64,000 nt of DNA from NCBI RefSeq assembly GCF_017377745.1, contig NZ_JAFVMG010000001.1, forward strand, positions 186,001-250,000. Direction: 5' to 3'. Made by a program: the position numbers and the translations under genes. Every line of letters starts with the position of its first letter. Within the stretch, counting starts at the first letter, position 1. The notes under the pieces were generated by a model. It did no database searches. It was not told the DNA's origin and saw only the letters and a program-made list of their open reading frames with translations. The stretch comes from Acetobacter suratthaniensis (GTDB lineage: Bacteria; Pseudomonadota; Alphaproteobacteria; Acetobacterales; Acetobacteraceae). This document shows positions 27,694-36,192 of this stretch, piece by piece.

Positions 27694-30431
27694 TCGGTTT
27701 TCTTTTTCCGGGGTGCTGCGGCTTTGCGGGGAGCCTTGGCGGGTGCTGCCTCGTCAGAGGCCGCACTTTTGGCTGTGGCGGTCTTTTTAGGGGCCGCCGC
27801 CTTTTTGGTGGTTGCCTTGGCTGTGGTTGCTTTTGTTGCCGTTGTTTTGGCTGTCGCAGCTTTGGTGGTGGTCTTTTTGGCGGTGGTTTTTTTAGCCCCG
27901 GCCTTGCCGCCTTTGGCTTTGAGGGGTTTGCCTTTTTCCACCAGCAGGGCCACGGCCTCATCCAGCGTCACGGTATCCATGTCCGTGCCGCGCGGCAGGG
28001 TGGCCACGATCTGGCCATGCTGCACGTAAGGCCCGAAGCGGCCCTTGCGCACCATAACGGGCTCTGCGTCCTTGGGGTGGGTGCCGAGCGTGCGGATGGA
28101 GGCCAGCTTTTTGGCCAGTGCATCCACTGCGCGGTTCAGGCCCACGGTCAGAACATCGTCATCCTTGTCCAGCGAGCCATAAACGGCGCCCATTTTCACA
28201 TAAGGCCCGAACCGGCCCAGACCGGCTTCGATTGGCTCACCCGTTTCCGGGTGCAGCCCGACCAGACGGGGCAGGGACAGAAGGCCCAGTGCCTGTTCAA
28301 GCGTTATGGTTTCGCCACTGACGCCTTTGGGTAGCGAGGCGCGGCGAGGCCGGGCCTTTTTGTCTGCCGGGTCGGGTTCGCCCTGCTGCACGTAAAGCCC
28401 GTAGGGGCCTTGGCGCACGGTAATATCTTCGCTGGTGTCAGGGTGCTGGCCCAGCAGGCGCATGCCGTCCTTGAGCGTGGCGGCCCCTTCGCCCTCTTCC
28501 GCGCTGTCAGAAACCAGACGGCGCGTGTACTGGCATTCAGGGTAGTTGGAACAGCCGATAAACGCCCCGTAACGCCCAAGCTTGAGGCCCAGACGCCCTG
28601 TGCCGCACGAGGTGCAGTGGCGCGGATCGGAGCCATCCTCATGCGGGGGGAAGAAGAACGGCCCCAGATCCTTATCGAGTGCGTTCAGCACATCGGTAAT
28701 CGTCAGTTCCTTGGTATCGGCCACCGCGTGGGAGAAGTCGCGCCAGAACGAGGCAAGCACTTCTTTCCACTGAGCGCGCCCACCGGAAATATCATCAAGC
28801 AGTTCTTCGAGGCTCGCGGTAAAGCCCGTATCCACGTAGCGTTCAAAGAACGAGACAAGGAAGGCCGTTACCAGCCTGCCACGGGCTTCGGGTATGAAGC
28901 GGCGGCTTTCCAGCCGCACATAGCTGCGATCCTGCAGCACGCTCAGCACTGAGGCATAGGTGGAGGGGCGGCCGATCCCCAGCTCTTCCATTTTCTTGAC
29001 CAGCGAGGCCTCGGAGTAGCGGGGCGGTGGCTGGGTGAAGTGCTGTTCGGCCTCCACGTTTTCACGCGTGAGCGGGTCTTTTTCGCTCATGGGCGGCAGC
29101 ATGCGCGATTCGTCGTCCGCCGCCTTGTCGGTATCGTCACGCCCTTCGCGGTAGAGCTTGAGAAAACCATCGAAGGTGATGATCGAACCGTTGGCCCGCA
29201 GCACGGTCTGGTTTGAAGGCCCGGCAATATCCACCGCCACTTGATCGAGCGAGGCGGATTCCATCTGGCTGGCCACAGCACGTTTCCAGATCAGCTCGTA
29301 CAGGCGGCGCTGGTCGTGGTTGAGGTGTCCTGCCATTTGATCAGGCGTGCGGGAAATATCGGTCGGGCGCACGGCTTCATGCGCTTCCTGCGCATTTTTG
29401 GCCTTGGAGGTGTAAAGGCGTGGCTTTTCCGGCACATAAGCCGCGCCAATCCGCTTGCCGATATGCGTGCGGATGGCCTGTACGGCTTCCTGCGCCATGG
29501 TGACGCCATCGGTTCGCATATAGGTGATCAGACCCACCGTTTCGCCGCCGAGGTCTATGCCTTCGTAAAGCTGCTGGGCGGTGCGCATGGTGGTTTGCGC
29601 ACTCATGCCCAGCTTGCGCGAGGCTTCCTGCTGGAGCGTGGAGGTGGTGAAGGGGGGCTGCGGGTTGCGGCGCACCTTGCGGCGTTCGATGCTGCGAACG
29701 GCAAGGGCTTCGGCCTCCACCGCGCGGCGTGCGGCTTCAGCCAGCTCGGCATTGGACAGATCAAACTGGTCGAGCTTGGTGCCGTTGAGGTGCGTCAGGC
29801 GTGCGGTAAAGGGCGCACCCTGCGGGGTTAGCAGGGCGGCGGTGACACTCCAGTATTCGCGCGGCTTGAAAACCTCGATCTCGGCTTCGCGCTCACAGAC
29901 CAGACGCAGCGCCACGGATTGCACGCGCCCCGCACTCCGCGAGCCGGGCAGCTTGCGCCACAGCACGGGCGATAGGGTAAATCCGACCAGATAATCCAGC
30001 GCACGGCGGGCCAGATAGGCCTCGATCAGCGGGAAGTCGAGTTCACGCGGGTGCGCCATGGCGTGCAGAATGGCGCTTTTGGTAATTTCGTTGAAGGTAA
30101 CACGCTGGACATCCACGCCCTTGAGGGCCTTGCGTTCCTCCAGCATGGCCCGGACATGCCACGAAATGGCCTCTCCCTCGCGGTCAGGGTCAGTGGCGAG
30201 ATAGAGATGACTGGCACCCTTGAGCGCCTTGGCAATGGCGGAAACCTGCTTCATGCCCCGTTCATCGGACTGCCACGACATGGCGAATCCTTCATCGGGC
30301 AGCACGGAGCCGTCCTTGGGCGGCAGATCGCGCACATGGCCGAACGACGCCAGAACGGTGTAACCGTCTCCAAGATATTTGTTGATCGTTTTCGCCTTGG
30401 CGGGCGATTCGACAACGACAACGTTAGTCAT
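27690..30431 (-). CDS. topA: DNA topoisomerase I
   Basis: This type IA topoisomerase relaxes negative supercoils. The TOPRIM domain starts at residue 1 (VVVESPAKAKTINKYLG) with TDPDREGEAI near 85. The catalytic tyrosine lies in GLITYMRTDGV near 320. C-terminal regions show a zinc-finger remnant (CTSCGTGRLGLKLGRYGAFIGC) and three PD-type repeats with RFGPYV and GPYGLYV. The last about 90 residues are almost pure Lys/Thr/Ala (KKTTAKKTTTKA type), a disordered DNA-binding tail common in high-GC relatives. The start lies 29 bases downstream of the dprA stop. Confidence 0.96.
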   Translation of the reverse strand: MTNVVVVESPAKAKTINKYLGDGYTVLASFGHVRDLPPKDGSVLPDEGFAMSWQSDERGMKQVSAIAKALKGASHLYLATDPDREGEAISWHVRAMLEERKALKGVDVQRVTFNEITKSAILHAMAHPRELDFPLIEAYLARRALDYLVGFTLSPVLWRKLPGSRSAGRVQSVALRLVCEREAEIEVFKPREYWSVTAALLTPQGAPFTARLTHLNGTKLDQFDLSNAELAEAARRAVEAEALAVRSIERRKVRRNPQPPFTTSTLQQEASRKLGMSAQTTMRTAQQLYEGIDLGGETVGLITYMRTDGVTMAQEAVQAIRTHIGKRIGAAYVPEKPRLYTSKAKNAQEAHEAVRPTDISRTPDQMAGHLNHDQRRLYELIWKRAVASQMESASLDQVAVDIAGPSNQTVLRANGSIITFDGFLKLYREGRDDTDKAADDESRMLPPMSEKDPLTRENVEAEQHFTQPPPRYSEASLVKKMEELGIGRPSTYASVLSVLQDRSYVRLESRRFIPEARGRLVTAFLVSFFERYVDTGFTASLEELLDDISGGRAQWKEVLASFWRDFSHAVADTKELTITDVLNALDKDLGPFFFPPHEDGSDPRHCTSCGTGRLGLKLGRYGAFIGCSNYPECQYTRRLVSDSAEEGEGAATLKDGMRLLGQHPDTSEDITVRQGPYGLYVQQGEPDPADKKARPRRASLPKGVSGETITLEQALGLLSLPRLVGLHPETGEPIEAGLGRFGPYVKMGAVYGSLDKDDDVLTVGLNRAVDALAKKLASIRTLGTHPKDAEPVMVRKGRFGPYVQHGQIVATLPRGTDMDTVTLDEAVALLVEKGKPLKAKGGKAGAKKTTAKKTTTKAATAKTTATKATTAKATTKKAAAPKKTATAKSAASDEAAPAKAPRKAAAPRKKKTD

Positions 30432-30460
30432 ACTCTCTCCGACCTGCCCGGAGGCAGCGT

Positions 30461-31780
30461 TTAACCTCTTGTTTCCGCCTGTCCGCCTGCCAGCGCCACA
30501 TATCCACTGGCAGAGGTGATGATACGCCCCGAAAGTTCCAGTTCGGTCAGCGCAATCAACACGACGGAAGCCGAGAACTGGCAGCGCCGTATCAGATCGT
30601 CAACAGCTATGGGCGTAAAGGACAGAAGATCAAGTATGTGCTGAGGCACATTCACGTCTGTTTTTTGTGTCCGTTCCAGCGTTGCGCGAGGGGGCGGAGG
30701 GGCGTCTGGCAGCATGTCTGCCGGGGGAGATGGGGCTGCCCTGTGTGCCAGCCCTGTAGGCAGTTTCTGGGGGTGCGGGCCGGGTGGTGGTGCTTGCGGC
30801 ACATGGGAGTGCGGCATGGGAACTGGTGTGGCCGCAGGTGCACGGAGCAGGGGGAGCGTGTCCTGCCATACGGGAGGCAGCCCTGCGCGCAGGCTGGCGA
30901 TATGGGGCAGGATATCGGCAGCACTTTCCGTCAGCACCGCGCCATTGCGGATCAGATTGTTACTGCCCCGACAGCGCGGATCAAGCGGAGAGCCGGGTAC
31001 GGCAAACAGTTCGCGCCCGTATTCGCCCGCCATACGCGCCGTAATGAGCGTGCCGGAATGCGGGGCAGCCTCCACCACCACGCAGCCTAGTGCCAACCCG
31101 GCAATAAGTCGGTTGCGGCGCGGAAAATGCCGCCCCAGTGGCGCTGTACCCAGAGGGGCTTCGGTAATCACAGCTCCCTGTTCGGCAATACGGGCCTGAA
31201 GGGCCGTATTTTCGGGCGGGTAAGGGCGGTCCAGCCCTCCGGCAATGGCGGCTACGGTCAATCCCCGCCGGTGTAGAGCGCCCCGGTGCGCGGCGGTGTC
31301 GATCCCACGCGCCAGCCCGGATATGACCACCAGCCCGGCTTCCACCAGTTCGGTTGACAGGCTTTCAGCCAGTCGCAGTCCGGCGGCGGAGGCATTGCGT
31401 GCCCCCACAATGCCAATACCCGCTTGGTGTAGGCAGGTGGTATCGCCTAGTGCGCTGAGTACCACGGGTGCGTCGGGTACGTGGCGCAAAGGGGCGGGGT
31501 AGCCCGAGTCCAGCAGGGTCAGGAACTGGCCACCGAGGGCCAGTGTTGCGTCGATTTCGCGTAAGATATCGTCTTCAGGTGCAAGGGTAAGCACCTTGCC
31601 GCTGCGGCCAGTCGGCGCACCTCGTTTGGTGCGCAGGGCTTCAACCGCGTTTTCGGGCGTGGCGTAGAGCGCCATCAGCCGGTGCCACTGGCGTGGGCCA
31701 ACCTGTTCGGTACGGGTCAGGCGCAGGCAGGCAACAAGGGTGGCAAAGGGAAGCTGTGCGGGAAAGGGTGATGCGCTCAT
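30461..31780 (-). CDS. dprA: DNA-processing protein DprA (Smf)
   Basis: This protein binds incoming single-stranded DNA in natural transformation and loads RecA. The Rossmann-like core includes GIGIVGARNASAAG near 112, SGLARGIDTAAHRGAL, PLGTAPLGRHFPRRNRLIAGL, and a GSPLDPRCRGSNNLI loop near 260. An N-terminal helical segment precedes it. A Pro-rich linker (about 300-365) leads to a C-terminal winged-helix domain (NVPQHILDLLSFTPIAVDDLIRR), as in full-length DprA. Together with comEC nearby, this suggests that competence functions are retained. An intrinsic terminator lies just upstream, so dprA may have its own promoter. Confidence 0.94.
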   Translation of the reverse strand: MSASPFPAQLPFATLVACLRLTRTEQVGPRQWHRLMALYATPENAVEALRTKRGAPTGRSGKVLTLAPEDDILREIDATLALGGQFLTLLDSGYPAPLRHVPDAPVVLSALGDTTCLHQAGIGIVGARNASAAGLRLAESLSTELVEAGLVVISGLARGIDTAAHRGALHRRGLTVAAIAGGLDRPYPPENTALQARIAEQGAVITEAPLGTAPLGRHFPRRNRLIAGLALGCVVVEAAPHSGTLITARMAGEYGRELFAVPGSPLDPRCRGSNNLIRNGAVLTESAADILPHIASLRAGLPPVWQDTLPLLRAPAATPVPMPHSHVPQAPPPGPHPQKLPTGLAHRAAPSPPADMLPDAPPPPRATLERTQKTDVNVPQHILDLLSFTPIAVDDLIRRCQFSASVVLIALTELELSGRIITSASGYVALAGGQAETRG

Positions 31781-31795
31781 GGCTTACTCACCCGT

Positions 31796-31838
31796 AAAAA
31801 AACAAGCCCCCGCACTGTCACGGGCCGGACAGGCGGGG
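31796..31838 (-). terminator. intrinsic terminator between plsY and dprA
   Basis: On the minus strand an 11-bp GC-rich stem with one bulged base (arms about 31807-31819 and 31829-31838) is followed by CTTG and seven T residues (31796-31802 on the plus strand as A). It lies 10 bases past the plsY stop and 15 bases before the dprA start. It should end or attenuate transcripts of gltX-pyrB-pyrC-plsY. Confidence 0.8.
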
Positions 31839-31847
31839 AGAGGTCAG

Positions 31848-32492
31848 TTAGCGTTTGCCATCACCGATTCGGGGTTCGACCCCACGGAGTATGCGGCTGA
31901 TATTTTCATGGTGCCGGGCCAGCACCAGCAGGCAGATCAGCAGCGTGGCCATCGGCTTGGGCGAAGCATGGAGTGAAAAATCATACAGGGCGAAGCAGAT
32001 AAACGGCATGACCACAAAGGCTGATAGCGCCCCGGCGGAAGAAATGCGTGTCAGCCGCGCCATGCCAAGCCAGAGTGCGCAGCCTGCCAGCCCTGTCAGC
32101 GGGGAAAGGGCGAGCATGACCCCAAGCCCTGTAGCCACGCCCTTGCCCCCCCGAAAGCCGAGAAAAATCGGGTAACAATGGCCCACTACAGCGGCCAGTG
32201 CCGCAACGGCAGCCGCCCGGTCGGAAAAATCGGGTGGGGTCATGATCCAGGCCGTCAGCACGGCCAGTACCCCTTTGGCTGCATCCAGCACCAGAGTGGC
32301 GGCGGCAAGGTCCTTGCGGCCCGTGCGCAGCACATTGGTGGCCCCGATATTGCCCGAGCCGATCTTGCGCAGATCGCCTGCTCCGGCAAAATTGGTCAGC
32401 AACAGGCCAAAAGGCACGCTACCCAGCACATAGCCCAGAAAGGCCATGGCCCCGATCAGCCAGAGAGCATAAGTCGGCAGGGAGTCTGTCAT
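31848..32492 (-). CDS. plsY: acyl-phosphate glycerol-3-phosphate acyltransferase
   Basis: This inner-membrane enzyme makes lysophosphatidic acid from acyl-phosphate, the first step of phospholipid synthesis. The three PlsY motifs are visible: GSVPFG near 24, GSGNIGATN at 46-54, and GHCYPIFLGFRGGKGVAT near 103-120. HHENISRILRG lies near the C-terminus. There are five or more hydrophobic segments in 214 residues, the usual size. Its start overlaps the pyrC-like stop by 4 bases. PlsC, which acts next in the pathway, is also in this window at 49516. Confidence 0.95.
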   Translation of the reverse strand: MTDSLPTYALWLIGAMAFLGYVLGSVPFGLLLTNFAGAGDLRKIGSGNIGATNVLRTGRKDLAAATLVLDAAKGVLAVLTAWIMTPPDFSDRAAAVAALAAVVGHCYPIFLGFRGGKGVATGLGVMLALSPLTGLAGCALWLGMARLTRISSAGALSAFVVMPFICFALYDFSLHASPKPMATLLICLLVLARHHENISRILRGVEPRIGDGKR

Positions 32493-33796
32493 GCTCCGGC
32501 CCCGGCTGTCGCGCCTGCTTCATACACTCTGCGCCCGGCTTTCCATGTTCCCAGCACGCGGCCTTCGAGCGGGCGACGGTCAAAGGGCGTGTTCTGCGCC
32601 CGGCCGGGCAACTGCCCTGCGCGTACGAGCCAGCTCTGTTCAGGGGCGAACAGGCACAGATCGGCCTCGGCTCCTACGCTGAGCGTGCCTGCCGTGCTGC
32701 CCAGCAGGGCCGCCGGGCGGTGTGTCAGCAGGGCAATGGCCTGTGGCAGTGTCAGCGTGCCGTCATGCACGCGGGCCAGCGTGACCCCCAGCAGCGTGAC
32801 CATGCCGGTACCGCCCGTTGCCGCCTGCGCGAAGGGCAGGCGTTTGTCATCGGCATCACGCGGGAGGTGGTCGGAGGCAATGGCGTCAATCGTGCCATCG
32901 GCCAGCGCGGCGCATACGGCCAGCCGGTCTTCCTCGCTCCGCAGGGGCGGGGAGAACTTTGCGAAGGTGCGGAAATCCCCGATCGCGTTTTCGTTCAGGT
33001 CGAAATAGGGCGGGGCGGTGTCGCATGTTACCGCAAGCCCGCGCCCCCGTGCCTTGCGGATCAGGTCAATGCCCTCGCCGGTGGAGACATGACCGAAATG
33101 CAGCCGTCCGCCGGTCAGTTCCGCCAGACGGATGTCGCGTGCGATCATAATGGATTCGGCAGCAGCGGGAATGCCAGCAAGCCCCAGGCGTGTAGCAAGG
33201 GCCCCCGCCGTGGCGCAGCCGGAGCCAGCCAGAGAGGGGTCTTCGGGGTGCTGGACAACCATCGCCCCGAAACCGCTGGCATAGGACAGGGCAAGGCGCA
33301 TGAGCCGGGCAGGGTCAACCGCGCGGTTGCCATCCGTAAAGGCAACGGCTCCGGCTTCGTGCAGCATGCCGATTTCGGCCAGTTCGCGCCCTTCGCAGCC
33401 TTTGGTCAGCGCACCATAAGGCAGGATGGTAATGGCCCCGCTTTCCTCGCCACGGGTGCGGAGCATCCGCACCAGAGCAGGGTTGTCGATAGCGGGTTTG
33501 CTGGTGGGCAGCACGGCAATGGTGGTGATGCCACCCGCAGAGGCCGCGCGTGCGGCAGAGGCGATGGTCTCGCGGTATTCAAACCCCGGCTCACCGATTT
33601 CCACGCGCATATCCACAAGGCCGGGGCTGAGAACAGCCCCGTTACCGTCGATAACCTGTGCGCCCTCGGGGCGGCCTTCCGCTCCGGCGGTGTCGGTTCC
33701 GGCTATTTTTCCCTCGCGCACCAGTAGGCGACCGGGCTGGTCGATACCGTTCGCGGGGTCGATAATGCGGATATTTTCAAAAAGAATGGTGTTCAT
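32489..33796 (-). CDS. dihydroorotase-like protein lacking metal ligands (PyrC/PyrX type)
   Basis: The 435-residue sequence has the amidohydrolase layout of class I dihydroorotase, including [13 protein letters not shown] at 59-71, [12 protein letters not shown] at 235-246 and [12 protein letters not shown] at 307-318. In active enzymes the first motif is DxHxHxREPG; here the two histidines are R64 and E66. The HH of the EVTPHH motif is P263/Y264. H183, H236 and D309 remain. The protein is probably catalytically dead and structural for aspartate carbamoyltransferase, like the PyrC' of Pseudomonas. Its start overlaps pyrB. A catalytic dihydroorotase would then be encoded elsewhere. Confidence 0.85.
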   Translation of the reverse strand: MNTILFENIRIIDPANGIDQPGRLLVREGKIAGTDTAGAEGRPEGAQVIDGNGAVLSPGLVDMRVEIGEPGFEYRETIASAARAASAGGITTIAVLPTSKPAIDNPALVRMLRTRGEESGAITILPYGALTKGCEGRELAEIGMLHEAGAVAFTDGNRAVDPARLMRLALSYASGFGAMVVQHPEDPSLAGSGCATAGALATRLGLAGIPAAAESIMIARDIRLAELTGGRLHFGHVSTGEGIDLIRKARGRGLAVTCDTAPPYFDLNENAIGDFRTFAKFSPPLRSEEDRLAVCAALADGTIDAIASDHLPRDADDKRLPFAQAATGGTGMVTLLGVTLARVHDGTLTLPQAIALLTHRPAALLGSTAGTLSVGAEADLCLFAPEQSWLVRAGQLPGRAQNTPFDRRPLEGRVLGTWKAGRRVYEAGATAGAGA

Positions 33797-34758
33797 GCGG
33801 CACGCCTGTTGCGGGTCAGGCGATCCAGCACGGCCATGCGGACGGCCACACCCATTTCAACCTGTTCCTGAATGACGCTCTGGCTCGAATCGGCCACGCT
33901 GCTTTCAATTTCCACGCCCCGGTTCATCGGGCCGGGATGCATGACCAGCGCATTCGGGCGGGCCAGATCAAGCCGCCTGCGATCCAGCCCGAAAAAACGG
34001 AAATATTCGCGCGCACTGGGCACAAGCCCCGAAGACATGCGCTCACGTTGCAGGCGCAGCATCATCACCACATCCACACCGCGCAGGCCATCTTCCATAT
34101 TGTGGTGGATATCCACACCCAGCCGCCCAAGGGCTGATGGCACCAGCGTGGAAGGCCCGACCAGCCGCACGCTGCTGCCCATGGTGGTCAGTAGGTGGAT
34201 GTTCGAGCGTGCCACGCGCGAATGCGCCACATCGCCACAGATTGCCACGGTCAGCCCACCCAGCGTGCCGATATGGCGGCGGATGGTCAGGGCGTCCAGC
34301 AGGGCCTGTGTGGGGTGTTCGTGCATGCCGTCACCCGCATTGACCACGCAGGCATCGACCTTGCGGGCCAGCAGGGCGGGCGCACCGGACTGCGAGTGGC
34401 GCACCACGAGCAGGTCTGTCTGCATGGCGTTGAGCGTTGCCGCTGTATCCAGCAGGGTTTCACCCTTGTTGACCGAGGACTGCGCCACCGACATGTTGAT
34501 GACATCAGCCCCGAGCCTGCGCCCCGCCAGTTCGAACGAGGTGCGTGTGCGCGTGCTGTCCTCAAAGAACAGGTTGATGAGCGTGCGCCCGCGCAGCACG
34601 TCACGCGGCACCTTGCGGGAACGGTTAAGCAGGGCGTAGCTCTCGGCCAGATCGAGCAGCGGCTCGATCTGATCCGGGGTCATGCCTTCCAGCCCCAGCA
34701 GGTGCCGGGCGTTACGGCCCGACCCGGCCGTGGCCGTGGTGGAGGGCGCGTCAGCCAT
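33793..34758 (-). CDS. pyrB: aspartate carbamoyltransferase catalytic subunit
   Basis: This enzyme commits carbamoyl phosphate and aspartate to pyrimidine synthesis. The carbamoyl-phosphate loop [15 protein letters not shown] is near 57-71, with [12 protein letters not shown] near 138, [13 protein letters not shown], and the C-terminal [13 protein letters not shown] use ATG 34758, which overlaps the gltX end by 8 bases and gives 321 residues; the longer frame reads gltX out of frame. It pairs with the overlapping dihydroorotase-like gene, as in class A aspartate carbamoyltransferase dodecamers. Confidence 0.95.
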   Translation of the reverse strand: MADAPSTTATAGSGRNARHLLGLEGMTPDQIEPLLDLAESYALLNRSRKVPRDVLRGRTLINLFFEDSTRTRTSFELAGRRLGADVINMSVAQSSVNKGETLLDTAATLNAMQTDLLVVRHSQSGAPALLARKVDACVVNAGDGMHEHPTQALLDALTIRRHIGTLGGLTVAICGDVAHSRVARSNIHLLTTMGSSVRLVGPSTLVPSALGRLGVDIHHNMEDGLRGVDVVMMLRLQRERMSSGLVPSAREYFRFFGLDRRRLDLARPNALVMHPGPMNRGVEIESSVADSSQSVIQEQVEMGVAVRMAVLDRLTRNRRAA

Positions 34759-36154
34759 GCAGCACGGCCCCGATACGGGCCAGCACCTCGTCGCGCCCCA
34801 GCGCGTGGAGTGTCGCGTCAATCCCCGGAGAGGAGTTAGACCCCGTGACCGCCGCACGCACGGGCTGGGCAACGCTGCCCAGTTTGTGGCCACCGGTTTC
34901 GGCAAAGCGGCGCAGGGCCGCATCAATGTTTTCCGCCGTGAAGGGGCTGACTACCGCCAGATCACGCGCAAGCTCGGCCAGCAGCGTGCGGGCTTCGGGG
35001 GTGAGCAGCTTTTCCGCCTTGGCGTTGAAAGGCAGCGGCACGCGGCGGCCAAGGAAGGCGGCATTGTCCGTCAGTTCCACCAACGTGCGGGCGCGGTCTT
35101 TCAGGCCGGGCATAAGGGCGAGAACGCGCGCACGGGTGGTTTCATCCACTTCCACGCCGTCTACGGCCTTCAGGCGCTCCATCACATCGTCGGTCAGGCG
35201 CGTGTCATCGGCCTGACGCAGCCACACGGCGTTGATGTGTTCAAGCTTGGCGTAATCCATACGTGAGGGCGCGCGGCCCACGCCGTCGATGTCGAACAGG
35301 CGGATCTGCTCTTCGCGCGAGAGGATTTCGGCATCGCCATGCCCCCAGCCCAGACGCAGCAGGTAGTTGCACAGGGCTTCGGGCAGGTAGCCCTGATCGC
35401 GGAACTCCACCACGGACTGTGCGCCATGCCGTTTGGACAGTTTGGCGCCATCCGGGCCGTGAATCAGCGGCAGATGGCCAAAGCGGGGCAGATCCCAGCC
35501 CATGGCGCGGTAAATCATGGCCTGACGGAAGGTGTTGGTCAGGTGGTCATCACCCCGGATAACGTGGGTAATGGCCATGTCGTGGTCATCCACCACCACG
35601 GCGTGCTGGTAGGTGGGGGAGCCGTCCGAGCGCAGGATGATCATGTCATCCATCTCGGCATTGGCGACTCGTACCTCGCCCTGCACCAGATCGTTAATGA
35701 CGGTCTCGCCATCGCGCGGGGCTTTGATACGCACGGCAAAAGGGGCGCCTGCGGGGGCTTCTGCCGGGTCGCGGTCGCGCCATAGGCCGTTATAGCGCGG
35801 GGGCAGGCCATTTTTCATGGCGTCTTCGCGCATCTGGGCCAGTTCTTCGGGCGTGCAGTAGCACTTATAGGCCAGACCGCGTTCGAGCAGTTCGAGTGCG
35901 ACTTCGCGGTGGCGGTCGGCACGGGTGGACTGGAACACCGGTTCTTCATCCGGGGTGATGCCCATCCATTCCAGCCCCGCGAAAATAACGTCCACCGCCT
36001 GTTGGGTGGAGCGTTCACGGTCGGTATCCTCGATACGCAGGAGGAACTTGCCGCCATGGTGACGCGCAAAGAGGAAGTTGAACAGGGCGGCGCGGGCGTT
36101 GCCGATATGCAGCAGGCCGGTCGGACTCGGGGCGAAACGTGTACGGATGCTCAT
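34751..36154 (-). CDS. gltX: glutamyl-tRNA synthetase
   Basis: This class I aminoacyl-tRNA synthetase charges tRNA-Glu. [21 protein letters not shown] includes the HIGH-type signature, and KLSKRHGA is the KMSKS equivalent near 240. The C-terminal anticodon-binding domain is helical. ATG 36154 is preferred over one six codons upstream because it begins directly at the conserved RFAPSPTG. It heads the gltX-pyrB-pyrC-plsY operon and is divergent from comEC, with only 38 bases between the two starts. Confidence 0.96.
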   Translation of the reverse strand: MSIRTRFAPSPTGLLHIGNARAALFNFLFARHHGGKFLLRIEDTDRERSTQQAVDVIFAGLEWMGITPDEEPVFQSTRADRHREVALELLERGLAYKCYCTPEELAQMREDAMKNGLPPRYNGLWRDRDPAEAPAGAPFAVRIKAPRDGETVINDLVQGEVRVANAEMDDMIILRSDGSPTYQHAVVVDDHDMAITHVIRGDDHLTNTFRQAMIYRAMGWDLPRFGHLPLIHGPDGAKLSKRHGAQSVVEFRDQGYLPEALCNYLLRLGWGHGDAEILSREEQIRLFDIDGVGRAPSRMDYAKLEHINAVWLRQADDTRLTDDVMERLKAVDGVEVDETTRARVLALMPGLKDRARTLVELTDNAAFLGRRVPLPFNAKAEKLLTPEARTLLAELARDLAVVSPFTAENIDAALRRFAETGGHKLGSVAQPVRAAVTGSNSSPGIDATLHALGRDEVLARIGAVLHG

Positions 36155-36192
36155 GGGCAGCATCCTTATCACGCACGGGCGCGCGGAGCCAT

